The notes beneath the pieces were generated by a model. That model did not search any database. It worked only from the letters and a program-made list of their open reading frames with translations, and had not been told where the DNA came from. A stretch of 64,000 nucleotides of DNA from JBILXY01 sp044378055 (GTDB taxonomy: Bacteria; Patescibacteriota; JACMRA01), in assembly GCA_044378055.1 (NCBI GenBank), contig JBILXY010000006.1, forward strand, positions 1-64,000, in the 5' to 3' direction. Below are positions 34,231 to 45,600 of this stretch, piece by piece. A program made the translations under genes and the position numbers. Each line of letters starts with the position of its first letter. Position 1 is the stretch's first letter.

Positions 34231-34713
34231 CTAAAGTCTAAATTTTCTTTTTAAAAATAAACAATAGCCAAAAAGTATAGATAGAACACCTGAAATTGCC
34301 GCAGCTAATGTATTTAGTCCAGCAAATTTTAGAGTTGAAAGCTCAGCAGTTTCTAAAAACATTTTATTGTTAGAAAGAATGATGATGATAAATATTCCAA
34401 ACATCATTGTACAGAATCCAAAACATATCTCTTCCATTTCACGCCGTTTGGTTATTGCAATCATTAAAGAGCTAAACCCAACAATCAAGATAAACTCAAC
34501 TAAAAAAACTGTAGTTGCTACAAGTTTTTGTGCTGTTGTGACTGAGCTTTCATTGCAAATAAGGGCCAAAAGGCAAGCAAAGATTGAAACAAAAACCAAA
34601 AATACCCAATCATTAGATTTATCACGGCCTGTAATTATGCTTTTTGCAAGGGCAAGTGCTATAAAAAACACAGCAGCCCCGGCAAAGACAGCTAAATATC
34701 TTGGGTCAATCAT
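34231..34713 (-). CDS. Polytopic membrane protein, unknown
   Basis: The 160-residue product has about five hydrophobic helices and little else. A GGAAG motif lies seven bases before the ATG and a strong terminator follows. TTGCCA at -35 distance directly abuts the terminator region of the upstream LepA fragment. Family unknown. Confidence 0.65.
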   Translation of the reverse strand: MIDPRYLAVFAGAAVFFIALALAKSIITGRDKSNDWVFLVFVSIFACLLALICNESSVTTAQKLVATTVFLVEFILIVGFSSLMIAITKRREMEEICFGFCTMMFGIFIIIILSNNKMFLETAELSTLKFAGLNTLAAAISGVLSILFGYCLFLKRKFRL

Positions 34714-34784
34714 TTTACATCTTCCATCAGTACCCTTAACTTGTTAAATTATTTCGTATTTTTGGCAAGAAAAAAAGCATTTAC

Positions 34785-35429
34785 CTACTCAATAGTCTTG
34801 GGGCTAGGTATTCTTTCAACAATTGCCTGCAATAACCTATCCACCCCCTGCCCGGTTTTACCACTTACATGCAAAATTTGGGAGCGGTTGTAACCTAAAA
34901 TTCTTTCAATTTCTTCACTTCTGGCTGGAATATCGGCGTTTGGTAAATCTATTTTATTCAAAACAGGAATAATTTGTAAATCCAGTTCCATGGCAGAATA
35001 CAAATTGGCCAAAGTCTGAGCCTGAATTCCTTGGGTTGCATCCACAACCAAAATTGCCCCTTCGCAAGCAGCCAGTGAACGCGAAACTTCATAAGCAAAA
35101 TCTACATGACCGGGAGTATCGATTAAATTTAAAATGAATTTTTGGTTAATAAAACCTGCTACATCAATATTTTCATCAATATTTCTAAGTTCAATTTCTT
35201 CTTTAGAAAAAGGTTTATTTCCAGGATAAACATAATCCATTCTTACAGGTTGAAGCTTAATTGTAATTCCTCTCTCTCGTTCTAAATCCATTTTATCCAA
35301 GGTTTGTTCCTTCATTTCACGCTTGGTAATAGTTCCAGTAATTTCCATAAGCCTGTCTGCCAGGGTGCTTTTCCCATGATCAATATGTGCAATTATGCAA
35401 AAGTTACGAATATTTTTAAGTTCAGTCAT
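34785..35429 (-). CDS. lepA: LepA/EF-4 G domain only
   Basis: The 214 residues match the GTPase domain of LepA: NIRNFCIIAHIDHGKSTLAD (G1), RERGITI (G2), LIDTPGHVDF (G3), VLNKIDLP (G4) and VSGKTGQG (G5), ending after AIVERIPSPKTIE. Normal LepA has about 600 residues and continues into domains II, III, V and a C-terminal tail that contact the ribosome. Here a TAG follows at once, and the next 70 bases hold a hairpin and T-tract but no frame-shifted remnant. It has its own promoter (TTGCCC-17-TAACAT). It could be a split gene, a functional minimal GTPase or decay. Confidence 0.88.
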   Translation of the reverse strand: MTELKNIRNFCIIAHIDHGKSTLADRLMEITGTITKREMKEQTLDKMDLERERGITIKLQPVRMDYVYPGNKPFSKEEIELRNIDENIDVAGFINQKFILNLIDTPGHVDFAYEVSRSLAACEGAILVVDATQGIQAQTLANLYSAMELDLQIIPVLNKIDLPNADIPARSEEIERILGYNRSQILHVSGKTGQGVDRLLQAIVERIPSPKTIE

Positions 35430-35493
35430 GGTTTTTTGATTAATATTTCAATGTTATTAACGATTACATTTTTGGGCAAGAAAAAGCAATAAA

Positions 35494-35799
35494 CTAATAC
35501 AAACCCTTCTCCAAATTCTTAATAACAACATCATCTTCCACCAACCTAAACCTGGGGCCGAAATAATTTAATTCTGGTTTTTCTACTTTTTCCATAAAAA
35601 TTTCAGTCTCTCTAACATACAATGTAGCATTTTTATTTATAGTTTCTTTTGCGTACAAAGGCTGATAAATAACTGCCAAACCCTCTGTTTCTGTGTTGTA
35701 GCCAATTCCAATAATTCTATAACAATAATCTAAAATTCCCTTTTCAGGATTATGCTTATAATGGTAATAAAACTGACCTGCCTTAGGGTAATTGTTCAT
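35494..35799 (-). CDS. DUF1653-family protein
   Basis: The 101 residues fit the DUF1653 pattern: a short Y-x-H-Y-K-H core, an ETEGLAVIYQPLY stretch, VRETEIFMEKVE and a final PRFRLV. Proteins of this family are small and of unknown function. The gene lies upstream of lepA on the same strand. Confidence 0.75.
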   Translation of the reverse strand: MNNYPKAGQFYYHYKHNPEKGILDYCYRIIGIGYNTETEGLAVIYQPLYAKETINKNATLYVRETEIFMEKVEKPELNYFGPRFRLVEDDVVIKNLEKGLY

Positions 35800-35864
35800 A
35801 AATTAATTTAAACAAATCTTAAACCAAACCCCAATCATGTCAATTTCCATTTTAACGACACCGC

Positions 35865-35887
35865 GTAGGGGAAGGATTCACCCTCCC
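35865..35887 (+). repeat. REP-like GTAG-tagged palindrome, imperfect stem
   Basis: GTAG at 35865-35868 precedes GGGAAGG and CCCTCCC around ATTCA, one stem mismatch. A related element is at 62440-62488. A second hairpin, CTTCAC/GTGAAG, lies at 35913-35932. Confidence 0.55.
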
Positions 35888-36005
35888 AGCTGTGGGGAAC
35901 TCACCCCCTAACCTTCACCTACTGGCGTGAAGTGGGGATTATTTTTTTGGGCGAAAATTATTATGATCTATTTAAAATGTATTTGCTTAAATCTAAAGTA
36001 AAATC

Positions 36006-36055
36006 CACCCCGTCCTTTCAAGACACCCCTCAAGAGGGGAATTTTTAGTTTAGCA
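36006..36055 (+). repeat. Intergenic repeat R2, copy 2
   Basis: CACCCCGTC is followed by a different short middle and then the same 32-base block as at 13778-13809 (here 36024-36055). It lies just downstream of the vapC stop. The 35800-36066 gap contains this, the REP-like element and one more hairpin. Confidence 0.8.
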
Positions 36056-36066
36056 AAATGTTAAGT

Positions 36067-36474
36067 TTAGATCTCTTTATACTTTATATAAACCTTACTC
36101 AGCAACTTATCAAAAGAAATTAATTCCAAACTATTTTGTAGGCAAACTTGCAAGTATAAACTATCTTCAAAAGACAAATTTTCTTTATTAAAAGTTTTCA
36201 AAACCAAATTAAAATCTAAGTGCTTAAGGTTTAACATTTCCACAATTCCCAAATCTAAAAATTCTTGCAGGGCTTCTACAATTTCTTGTTTAGAAAATTC
36301 GTAATGCGTGCTAAGAACATATCTTAATTCAATCAAAGTTTCGGGTAAAATATAAAGTTTGTATTCTTCTTTTACTGCTTTATTAAACAATGAATTTACC
36401 TCTTTTTGCTGGTTTTCAACATCCCCAATTAAAAATCTGGCAATAATATTTGTATCTAACAAAGCTTTAATCAT
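36067..36474 (-). CDS. vapC: PIN-domain toxin, VapC type
   Basis: The 135-residue PIN domain shows the acidic triad plus fourth residue: LDTNII (Asp), PETLIELRYVL (Glu), SFEDSLYL (Asp) and ISFDKLL (Asp). VapC toxins are RNases that cut tRNA or rRNA when not bound by antitoxin. It overlaps vapB by eight bases in the usual antitoxin-toxin order. Confidence 0.88.
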   Translation of the reverse strand: MIKALLDTNIIARFLIGDVENQQKEVNSLFNKAVKEEYKLYILPETLIELRYVLSTHYEFSKQEIVEALQEFLDLGIVEMLNLKHLDFNLVLKTFNKENLSFEDSLYLQVCLQNSLELISFDKLLSKVYIKYKEI

Positions 36475-36751
36475 ATTTTTGGTTTTTAAAACTATCTGTT
36501 TTAGACTTTTCTAAGGCACTTTCAAACTCTTCGCCAGTTTTAAACATTTTACTTTTATCTCTAAGTTTTCTACCCAAACTTCCCTGTATTTTAGACATTT
36601 TACTTTCTATGTTTTGAATATTAAAAGTATCTTGATTATGGCCATCTTCAAAAATATTTAAGTACATACCAGGTTTTAAATTTAATTTATTCAATAAATC
36701 TACTGGCAAAGTAACTTGATTCTGTGATGAGACTTTTAGTTTAAAGGTCAT
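36467..36751 (-). CDS. vapB: AbrB/SpoVT-type antitoxin, VapB
   Basis: Residues 1-45 form the swapped-hairpin DNA-binding domain (KVSSQNQVTLPVDLLNKLNLKPGM), followed by a disordered, toxin-neutralising tail rich in Lys and Ser. The promoter TTGACA-17-TAAACT ends nine bases before the ATG. AGTAAA- and AGTTTA-like repeats over the -10 region may be its operator. Confidence 0.82.
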   Translation of the reverse strand: MTFKLKVSSQNQVTLPVDLLNKLNLKPGMYLNIFEDGHNQDTFNIQNIESKMSKIQGSLGRKLRDKSKMFKTGEEFESALEKSKTDSFKNQKYD

Positions 36752-36846
36752 AGTAAATGTAGTTTATATAAGTAAAGTAATTATGTCAAACTAAATCCTG
36801 CTCATTTCATGATATTCTTAAAGGGGAGGTAATTCAGACAAAGTTT

Positions 36847-38175
36847 CTACAACAATTCATTCCCTACTTTATCATCCACACCCACCACATTCCACAAAGT
36901 TTTCCTGTCAAAAGCGAACACGCTTGGGTCGGCTTTAATGTCTGTTAATTTTAATGGAACTGTTAAATGCACCCCTTCCATGGTTCTACATCTGCTAAAA
37001 GCCACATATGTTTGGCCGAAAATAAAAGCTCCTCTGCCCATGTTAATTATGCAATTATCAAATGTTTGCCCCTGCGATTTATGAATGGTTACCGCCCAAG
37101 CCAGTTTCAGCGGATATTGGACAAAACTTCCCACTGTCTTTTTCACAATTTCCATTTTTTCTTCATCATATTCATATTTATAGCTTTCCCAGGTAGAAAG
37201 CTCAACTTCAACCAATTTAGCATTTTTATTATTTAAACGAACAAGTACCGTATCTTTTTCCAGCTTTTCCACCACTCCAATTGTACCGTTCACCCACCTT
37301 TTCTCTGGATCATTTTTAATAAACATCACCTGCGCCCCTTCCTTTAAAATTAAATACTTTTCAGTGGGGTAAAGCTCTTCACCAAATGTACCAACAATTG
37401 TTGCTTTGTAAGTAAACTCAATTAGAGGGATTTTCTCGAGTTCATCAAAATTTATATTTGCTGCGTCTTTGTTGATTGTAGTAATGGTGATGGGATGCTT
37501 TTCTGGACTAACATCTTTGTTTAAGAATTTCGAATTAACCCAAGCAATTAATTCAGGGTTAGCAACGCCATAACGAAAATAATTCAGCAATTTAATGAAT
37601 TCAGCTTCGCTTTGCCGGTAATTATGTTCCAATTTAATATATTTTAGAAATATATCTGGGAAACACTTTGCTCCAAAAAAATATTCACTTTGGTAACGAC
37701 GAATGAATTCGTCTTTCTCCTCGCGTTTTAAAATTGGAGGAAGTTGAAAATGGTCGCCAAATAATATTAATTGTACGCCGCCAAAAGGCAATCTTGGCTT
37801 TTCTTTATTTAATCGAAAAAACTTATCCAGCAAATCTAGCATATCACTTCGCACCATCGAAATTTCATCAATCACCAAAACATCGATAGATTTTACCCGT
37901 CTATTATCACGAAGTTTGCTAACTTTTCCTTCCTCCAACAATTGCCATGCTGGGTCGGTGTTTAACCTACAAAAGCTGTGAATTGTTTCCCCACCAACAT
38001 TTATAGCCGCCATTCCAGTTGGGGCTAAAATTGCCACCTTCTTTTTTACTTCGTCTAAATAGTGTTTTAAAAGTGTACTTTTCCCCGTTCCAGCGTCGCC
38101 TGTTATATACAAATTATGCCTTGTTTCAAGCATTAACCTTAAAGCCAGCGAGGCAATTTTATTTTCTTTGAACAT
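36847..38175 (-). CDS. PIF1/RecD2-like DNA helicase
   Basis: This is a 442-residue superfamily 1B helicase. Walker A: ITGDAGTGKSTLLKHYL. Walker B: VLVIDEISMVRSDMLD. LILFGDHFQLPP and FRYGVANPELIAWVN follow, and VTIHKSQGQTFD plus VAFSRCRTMEGVHL are the C-terminal helicase motifs. No extra domains are visible. It could resolve structured DNA or act in recombination. TTGCCA-16-TAAATA ends nine bases before the ATG. Confidence 0.88.
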   Translation of the reverse strand: MFKENKIASLALRLMLETRHNLYITGDAGTGKSTLLKHYLDEVKKKVAILAPTGMAAINVGGETIHSFCRLNTDPAWQLLEEGKVSKLRDNRRVKSIDVLVIDEISMVRSDMLDLLDKFFRLNKEKPRLPFGGVQLILFGDHFQLPPILKREEKDEFIRRYQSEYFFGAKCFPDIFLKYIKLEHNYRQSEAEFIKLLNYFRYGVANPELIAWVNSKFLNKDVSPEKHPITITTINKDAANINFDELEKIPLIEFTYKATIVGTFGEELYPTEKYLILKEGAQVMFIKNDPEKRWVNGTIGVVEKLEKDTVLVRLNNKNAKLVEVELSTWESYKYEYDEEKMEIVKKTVGSFVQYPLKLAWAVTIHKSQGQTFDNCIINMGRGAFIFGQTYVAFSRCRTMEGVHLTVPLKLTDIKADPSVFAFDRKTLWNVVGVDDKVGNELL

Positions 38176-38212
38176 TCTTCCAAGTATTTATAAAACCAAG
38201 TTTATTGGCAAC

Positions 38213-38232
38213 AAAACAACCCCCAAAGGGGG
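38213..38232 (-). terminator. Terminator of the secreted protein gene
   Basis: CCCCC (38220-38224) and GGGGG (38228-38232) pair around AAA, followed on the minus strand by TTGTTTTGTTGCCA, in which TTGCCA can be the helicase -35. The rest of the 38176-38321 gap has a loose GGCGATATTTACCGTCACC palindrome. Confidence 0.65.
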
Positions 38233-38321
38233 AAGTTGAAACTCTAAGATATTGTTATGATGAATTTTTTTGTTCGGCGATATTTACCGTCACCTTTGTT
38301 GTATTCAATCAAACCTTACAA

Positions 38322-39539
38322 TTATAATTCGTAAACTGAAAAACCGTCGTAGGTTCTAATGAATCCATCTGTTGATGTTGCCCTAGGACCATTTACATCT
38401 GGGTTAACCCAACCTACCCACTTAGTGTAGATATCGTCGATGCTTCCATAGAAAGTGTAAACAGAAAGTGTTCTTGTTCCAGAAGTTGTGCTTGTATCAC
38501 CAGCTAAATCTTGTCCATAAGTTTTTTGGTAGAAAGTGTTGCAGGTTGCAGCATCTACACCGAAGTAATCGGCACACTGAGCTGTTGTTGGATATTTAAA
38601 CTCGTAAACGAATTGGTAAACAGAAAGGTTTTGTTCTTCAACTGTTGTTTTACCAGCTCTTGCACAAGCTGCACTTGGGTTTGCAGGATCTTTTCCATAG
38701 CTAGAAGGATTGAAAGCAACACCGGCTCTGGTTTCACGAACGGTTATGTTTCCACCAGAAATTGAACACCATCCACCTTGATATTCACGGGAACACTTGC
38801 TAAAATCAAAAGCTCCGTTTGTTGAACAGTTAGGTAAAGTTGAAGCAACCCTAGAACATAAGTTAAAATCGTAAGCACCGTTAGTTAAACATGCACTTAA
38901 AGCAACAATTTGTTGCGTTGAATTAGATTTGTTTTGGAAGTAGCTATAAGTATCAGGACCAGTTGAAAAAATTCTTGGCATGTTGCTTGTAGAAGCTGCA
39001 CCACCAGAAGTTGAGAATAATTCAGAGAATTGACCTGTTGTAAATACAGAATTTAAACCAGCACGAACTGCACGATTAGTAGGGGCTTTAGAACCAGCTA
39101 CTGCGCCAGCGTTAGTGAAAGTATTCACCATTTGAGATGGATAAGTTTTAGCACCAACAGTTGTTGGGAAAATTCCAAGAATTGGATCTGTTCCGAAAGC
39201 AGTTTTTACTGCAGCTGCACCAACATTGAACTGAGAGTATTGAGAAACTTTTAAGTCTCCTGTGTCTAAAATTCCGTTACTATTTTCATCAATAGCAGCA
39301 GAAAATTGGGTTAAACAACCTTGATCAATGTATGGGTTAGAATTAGTTCTACCTGCGCGTTGATCGGCAATATAGGTTGTCCAATCAAAAGTTGCACGGC
39401 AAGATGTAATATCTATACCGAATTTGGCGGAAGAGGAAGGCAAAGCAGTTGCTGCGGATGCACTTATTGGGGAAATAGCTAAAACGCCTAAACTGAAAAC
39501 AGAAAGAATTTGTAGCATTGTGGAAGTTAATTTATTCAT
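38322..39539 (-). CDS. Secreted protein with Cys-containing repeats, unknown
   Basis: The 405-residue product starts with a signal peptide (MNKLTSTMLQILSVFSLGVL, then SPISASAA). The mature part has an acidic D-E-N-S-N-G-I-L-D-T-G-D segment that resembles a calcium loop, and a duplicated motif NGAYDFNLCSR / NGAFDFSKCSR at about residues 217-249. It contains about ten Cys, suggesting disulphides outside the cell. I recognise no family. TTGACC-17-TATAAT is a near-perfect promoter upstream. It follows the giant gene. Confidence 0.7.
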   Translation of the reverse strand: MNKLTSTMLQILSVFSLGVLAISPISASAATALPSSSAKFGIDITSCRATFDWTTYIADQRAGRTNSNPYIDQGCLTQFSAAIDENSNGILDTGDLKVSQYSQFNVGAAAVKTAFGTDPILGIFPTTVGAKTYPSQMVNTFTNAGAVAGSKAPTNRAVRAGLNSVFTTGQFSELFSTSGGAASTSNMPRIFSTGPDTYSYFQNKSNSTQQIVALSACLTNGAYDFNLCSRVASTLPNCSTNGAFDFSKCSREYQGGWCSISGGNITVRETRAGVAFNPSSYGKDPANPSAACARAGKTTVEEQNLSVYQFVYEFKYPTTAQCADYFGVDAATCNTFYQKTYGQDLAGDTSTTSGTRTLSVYTFYGSIDDIYTKWVGWVNPDVNGPRATSTDGFIRTYDGFSVYEL

Positions 39540-39603
39540 ATGGATGATTAATTATAGTTTTATTATATCATGTTTTTTGGGTTTGGTCAACAAGTTTTCT
39601 TTG

Positions 39604-42600
39604 CTATGGTAATGGCGCGTTAACGACAGGTGCAACAACTGTTGGAGCAGAAGGAGCAAGTTCAAATGGAACTGATGGAGGGGCAACTACGACAGGAACA
39701 ACATCAACAGGAGGTTGGGGCAACACTGCTGGTGCAGGTACAACTGGAACATTTGGTGTTATTGGTGTTACTTGAGGGATACTTGGTGTTGCAGGAGCAA
39801 TATTAGAAGGTATTGGAGCGACAGGTTGAGGAGCTACTTGTGGCAGAGGTTGAACATTAACATTCGCCCCAGGTTGAACAGCTGGTGTAGGTGCAGCTAT
39901 ATTTTGAGGATTAGTAGCTTGTTGAACAGGAAGATTATTCGCTCCAGGTGTAGCACTTGGTGTTGGAGCTTTTACTTCCACGCCTGTTCCAGTTTGTTGA
40001 GGGCCTGGTTTTACTCCACCTGGCTGTGCTGTAGGGTTTGAATTCTGAACCGTGTTTTCTTTAGGTTGAAGTTCTTTCTGATCTGGTGTTGGCTCTTCTT
40101 TTTTAGGCTCATTCTTTGTTGGTGGTTTCAAAGGCTCAACACTAGCTGACCCAGCAAAGTTTTGTTCTTTAATTCTGTTTAGTTCCGCAACACTATAATT
40201 TGTCCCTCCCTTAGATTCCAGTTTTCCTGAAGTTTCTATACCTAATGGAATTCCTTTTCTAATAGTTAATGGGTTTTTGTTATCACACAATTTATCAATA
40301 ATATCCAAAATTACAGGATTTCCAGTTCTCTTAAATTCTTCAGCTGCTTTTGCAACTTGTACTGCATCGTAAGCAATTGGTGTTACATTATCATCTGCCC
40401 TTTTAATTACATTTGCATCACCATTTCTATATTCACCAGTACCAATAAAGGCAACTTGCATTCCTGGGAATAGTTTTGCTAAACCAGCAGGTGTTGAATT
40501 GGTAGATAATCTTGCTGAGGTATTTTTATCTGCTTTAAGTTCTTGTAATCTTGCATTAGTAGCTTTTAAAGCGTCTTCAACTTCCTTAGCTTCAGATTGA
40601 ACAATTCTGGCAATTTCAGGTACCTGGGCTTTATCGAATGTAGAACCACCTTTGGTAACATCACTTGTAGAAACTGTTAAGCCATCTTTAATAACAATGT
40701 TGTTAGGGCTAATTGATGCATTTTCAGCACGAATTCCTTGAACTGTAATATAAACACTTCTGGCTTCATTTAACATTTTAATGGCTTCGGCTCTGTTAGC
40801 AAATTCTTTCCTTTCACCATTAGGTAATAAAATACTGGTTTTACCTTCAGTTGAAACTACACCTCCTGCGGCTCTAAATAGTGCTTCGTCAGGTGTAAGC
40901 CTATCAGACCCAATTCCGATGATATACCTTTTTTCAAAATCTTTATCACTAGCCATTACATTAACAAAAGCTAAAATAGCGGCTTTATTTTGAATTTCAC
41001 TGTTGCTAAGTGTAGGAAGAGCAGCTGCATCAAAATTGGAGCTCTTCATTTCTTCTTGTTCTCTTATCGAAAATATTCCAATTAATGGTGGCTTAGCAAC
41101 TGCAGTAATTAAACCAATTGCTAATTTGTTTAATGTTGGATCGGTATAAAAGTTACCTAACTGCAAGGGGCCCAAGAAAGTAGCTGCAGAAGATGATATA
41201 CTTTCGTATTGAGGGTTCTTCCTATTGATATCGATTAAAGCTTCTGAAATAGATCTTGAAACTGCACCATTGTTTTCATAACTTAAGCTGGCCTTTTCTT
41301 CCACTCCAAAACCTTTAGCACTTATAGTACCATTATAACTATAGCTAGATTTAAAATCATCATTGTTTCCGCTGAAAGCGTTCATTGCTTTAAGAGCATC
41401 TGAAACATCCTGCTTAACCCCATATTCTGGACGCTTATCATCAAGCCAGGCAGCACCTCTTCTACCAAAGTTAGCTCTTCTTTTAGCTGCTGCTTGTTCG
41501 TCTAAAATTTGGTTTAACTTTTCTTGTGAAGGTGTGTCAGTTTGTAATAAACCACGATTATCTTCGCCAGTAATTCTTCTGGCATTTGCTCTTATTACAG
41601 AATCAACGGAGTTAACATTCAATCCCGAGGCCAATTTTGCAATATCTTGTGGAGTAATAACAGCTTTTGTTAAAATTTCAGGATTTCTTTCCTTAATTAA
41701 AAGCATCGCAGAATATTTAGCTCTTTCTTCTGGTGAAAAATTAAGAATTTTCTTTGGATCTAATCTATCTGGATTGTTTGCAAAAGCTTGAACATCCTTC
41801 AAAATCTGAGCCTTAGCTTCATTTGAAATTTTAGGATTATCCAAATCTGATAAAACAATAGCGAAAGAACCAGTACTTGCTACTCTATCGCCAACATTTG
41901 GATTGTAAACCAGTCTATCTCCTATAGCCTTATTTATTTGTGGGGCGTAAGGAGATAAAATATCTACATTTTTCCAATAGTTGGATGTTTTTCCATCACT
42001 AGATTTTATATCCAAAGCACCTGGCTTGGCCGAATCTACACTAATTAAACCTGCAGATTTTCCAAGTTCTGGGTTTGTAGTATAAATAGCAGACAATAAT
42101 GTATCATAAGAAACAGTTTTTCCGCTATTTAGAGAATTTATAATTTCAGGATTTGTTATAGAAACAACTTTATTTCCAGGCAAAGTAACGCTTACTTCAC
42201 TTATATTACTTTGAGAATTGCTAAATACTGGCAATTCCAATTTAACATTTCCATTCTTATCTATATTCAGCGAAGGTTTAGCATTCCCTTCCAAACCAGA
42301 ATTAGGCAAACTTATACCGCCTTGCAATGTGCCAGAACTAATTGTGCTTTTTGCAGTTCCAACAACATTACTTGTTTCTTTGCTTTCTCCAGAGGCTGTT
42401 ACTGTAAAGCCGGCTGGTAAAACCATAAAGCTTCCTGTAAAATTAGCATCTGCTCTTAAAGTTCCTATAGTATTTGCTGTAGTTCTATTGGCATATTCTA
42501 AAGCTTTGGCAGGATTCTTAGAAACAATCTCTGCAAACTCGCTTACTTTTAACCCACCTGGCAAAACCAAATTAGCAGTTTCTGGGTCAACTTTATAATT

Positions 42601-45600
42601 TGGATTGGCAACGAAATTTGCTGCAATTCTTTGTAAGACAGTATTACTTTTTGAATCTAATTCTCTTACAACTTTATCAATATCCGCAAGACTTTGCCCA
42701 CCAAAACCCTGAATACCAGAATTTAATTCTGCAGCAAGTGCCATGTTATTATTTTGTAAACCTAAACCACCAACGAAATTTCTAACCCCACTAACATCTA
42801 GATTTAATTTTCCGCTTTGTTGAATTGAAGCGGTTGTATCTTTCCCCTCAGATGCCTTTGCATTGGTACTTGGAGCAGTTTCAACAGGAACAGGAAGGCC
42901 AGTTCTTTGCTTTAATGCATCTAACGAATTAGGTAAATTATTAGGGCTAGTAACTGTTGTTTGTGATTTAACTTCGACTGGCTTAGGCTGTGTTGTTAAG
43001 TCTGGACTTGCTGAACCAAAACTTACTGCAACAGGATTATTATTTAATCCTTGAATACTAGTATCTGAAATTCTAGCCGCATTTGCAATTGTTAAAGCAG
43101 AGTATTGCCCAACAGGAATTACTATATTCCTTCCATTGATATTTATACTTGTAGGCTGCTTAATAAATACACCTCCATTTTTTTCCTCAGCAAGGCCTGC
43201 CTGCATTAGCCTGTTAGCCAAGCCATTCTCTCCACCACCTGTTAGTCTAAAGTTACCAGAAAGATTACTTGGAACAACATTGTTTTTAACATCTGGTTTA
43301 GCAGTATTTTGAGTTATAACTTCTGGTTTAACAGCAGGATTGACGGCTGTATTGTTATCAGCACGAACAGTTGGAGAGCTGGAAATTGTGTTTTCAGAAA
43401 GCTGTGTTGCACCTTTAATTTCACCGTCTGTAACAAAAACTACTACTTTATTTCCTTTAGCATCAGTGGCAACATTTCCACTTCCATCTTCCTTCATTAG
43501 ATATGCAGTTCTAAAAGTTGTTTTAATCTCATTTCCGTTGGCATCATATAATTTTGGAATAACATTTCCTGCATCGATAGTTTCTTTTACAGTTACGCCT
43601 TCCAAATTAGGTCTAATTACGGCCGCACCTTTTACATTATCGTCACCACCAACTCTACCCAAAACTTTTCCGTCTAAAGCAGACCCTCCAACTTGTAATT
43701 TAACTGTATCACCAGACTTAAAATTATCTGTTCCACCCTTAACCACATTTCCTGCAACCTGGGCCAAAACATCAAATTTAGGGGCTTTGGCTGGTTGAGG
43801 TAGAGTGTTTACTGGAGTTTTACTCTCAGCAGCAGGTGTAATGAACCTATCTATAGGTGTCCACAATGTTCCTGCAACTCTTGCTGCAAAATCAGTTACT
43901 CTATGTGCTGCACCAACTATGTTTTCATTAACGAACCTTGAAGTTTCAGAAATTCCAGTAGCTGTTTTAGAAACAATATTACCAGTTAAATTATCTGCAG
44001 TAGTTAAACCTTTAGAAACATTTCCACCTAACATATTATTATCAACCCAACCGGCTCCCATTTTCCCTATATTCGCTCCCATTTCTACTGTGCTCATTAT
44101 GTTTCCAACTGCATTTGCCCTCATAGCAGAGCTTATAACTACATTTTGAGCATTTTCAGCAGCGTTTAAATCTCCGCTAACATTGAAAACTACACCCATT
44201 CTTCGTTCGAATAAACCAGCATCACCAAAACTTGCTCCTTTCATACCTGAAAAAGAAAATTGACCACCAGTAATTTGGCTGGTTGCGACACCACCAGCAA
44301 TCATTAACGGGCTCATGTAAACACCGCTAACAGCACTTTGCACCATTGCTTCAGCAATATAAGCCACTGTTAAACCAGCAACCTGCCAACCATTTCTGTC
44401 TGTTGAAGACATTTCTTTTCTTAAATTGGTCACAAAATCTTCAGTTTTAGCTGTAGCAATAATAGTTTTATCACTATTAATCATCTTTAATAATTCCAAA
44501 GCAGCTTCGCTTTTTTCTTCTGCAGAAAAAGATTGGGCTTTCGCTTCTTGGTTTGCTATAATTCCCCTAAGTTCACTTTCGCTATACCCCTTACCTTGTG
44601 CAGATGTTTTCTCATTTTTAGCAAAAGCGACATCAACAAATTTAGCTAAGTTACCCCTAAACCAATTTTTAGGTTGTTTTCTCTGAGCCGCAGCTTCGTT
44701 TACTTCAACCTCAGTATTTATTACTTCTAAATAAGTATTGTAGGATAATTTACTTAATGCCTCTTGTGTTACTAATTTGGCTTCGTCTTCTGTTATTTTT
44801 CCAGCTTCTTTACTAGAATTAATTTTAGCATAAATTGCTTTAAACTCATCGCTTTGTGCTACTTCAGCTTCAATTTTCTGCATTCTTCCAGCTTCAGTGA
44901 GATTATTACCCATTGCTCTTTTTACAACACTAGTTAAAATACTTGAAACTGTTCCAATACCAAAACTGGAAAGTGTTGCAATTACATCGAAACCTTCTGT
45001 GACGCCTAAAGCAGAACCTTTTAATTTGTCTTGTATTAAAACTGTTTTTCTTAACAAATTAGCCTCGACTCCCTGCTTTTCACCTTCAAGTACAGCTTGG
45101 GTACTTCTAGCTTCAACTAATTTAGAAGTAAGATTTTTTAAAACATAATCAACCTTTGTTCCGTTTGGGTTGTTCTTAAATTCATGCAATGCATTAGATG
45201 TGCTATTATTAAAGTATTTTGAAATTGCATAAGCAATCAATGCCCCTTCACCTGCTAAAAACCCTCCTACAGAAGGCTTAACCATTCTTTCAATAATTCT
45301 AGCCCTTAGTGCTTCAGTAATTGAATTTGCGTCTGGGTATTTTACTCTATCTGCGAAAATATCCTCTGTTAAGTTAGTTAAGGCCTTCAAGTTGTCTTTA
45401 CCAGAAGCAAACATTGCAGATTCTTCATCTAGCCCAATTTTGGATCCAAGTTTATTTACTTGAGTTATTAAAGTTTCAGCAGTTTGTGCAATGCCTGCAT
45501 AAGTATCTTGCCCTCTTCTGATTGCAGTTTCTTCAAACCAACTACCAGCTTTTTGCCAAAAATTTCTAGCTTTACCAGCAGTTTGTGCTTCAACCATTCT

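Noticed and set aside
39715..44686. Numerous plus-strand ORFs inside the giant gene
   Set aside because: They are shadows of the 2086-codon frame, with Cys/Trp/Arg-rich or repetitive translations and no signals of their own.
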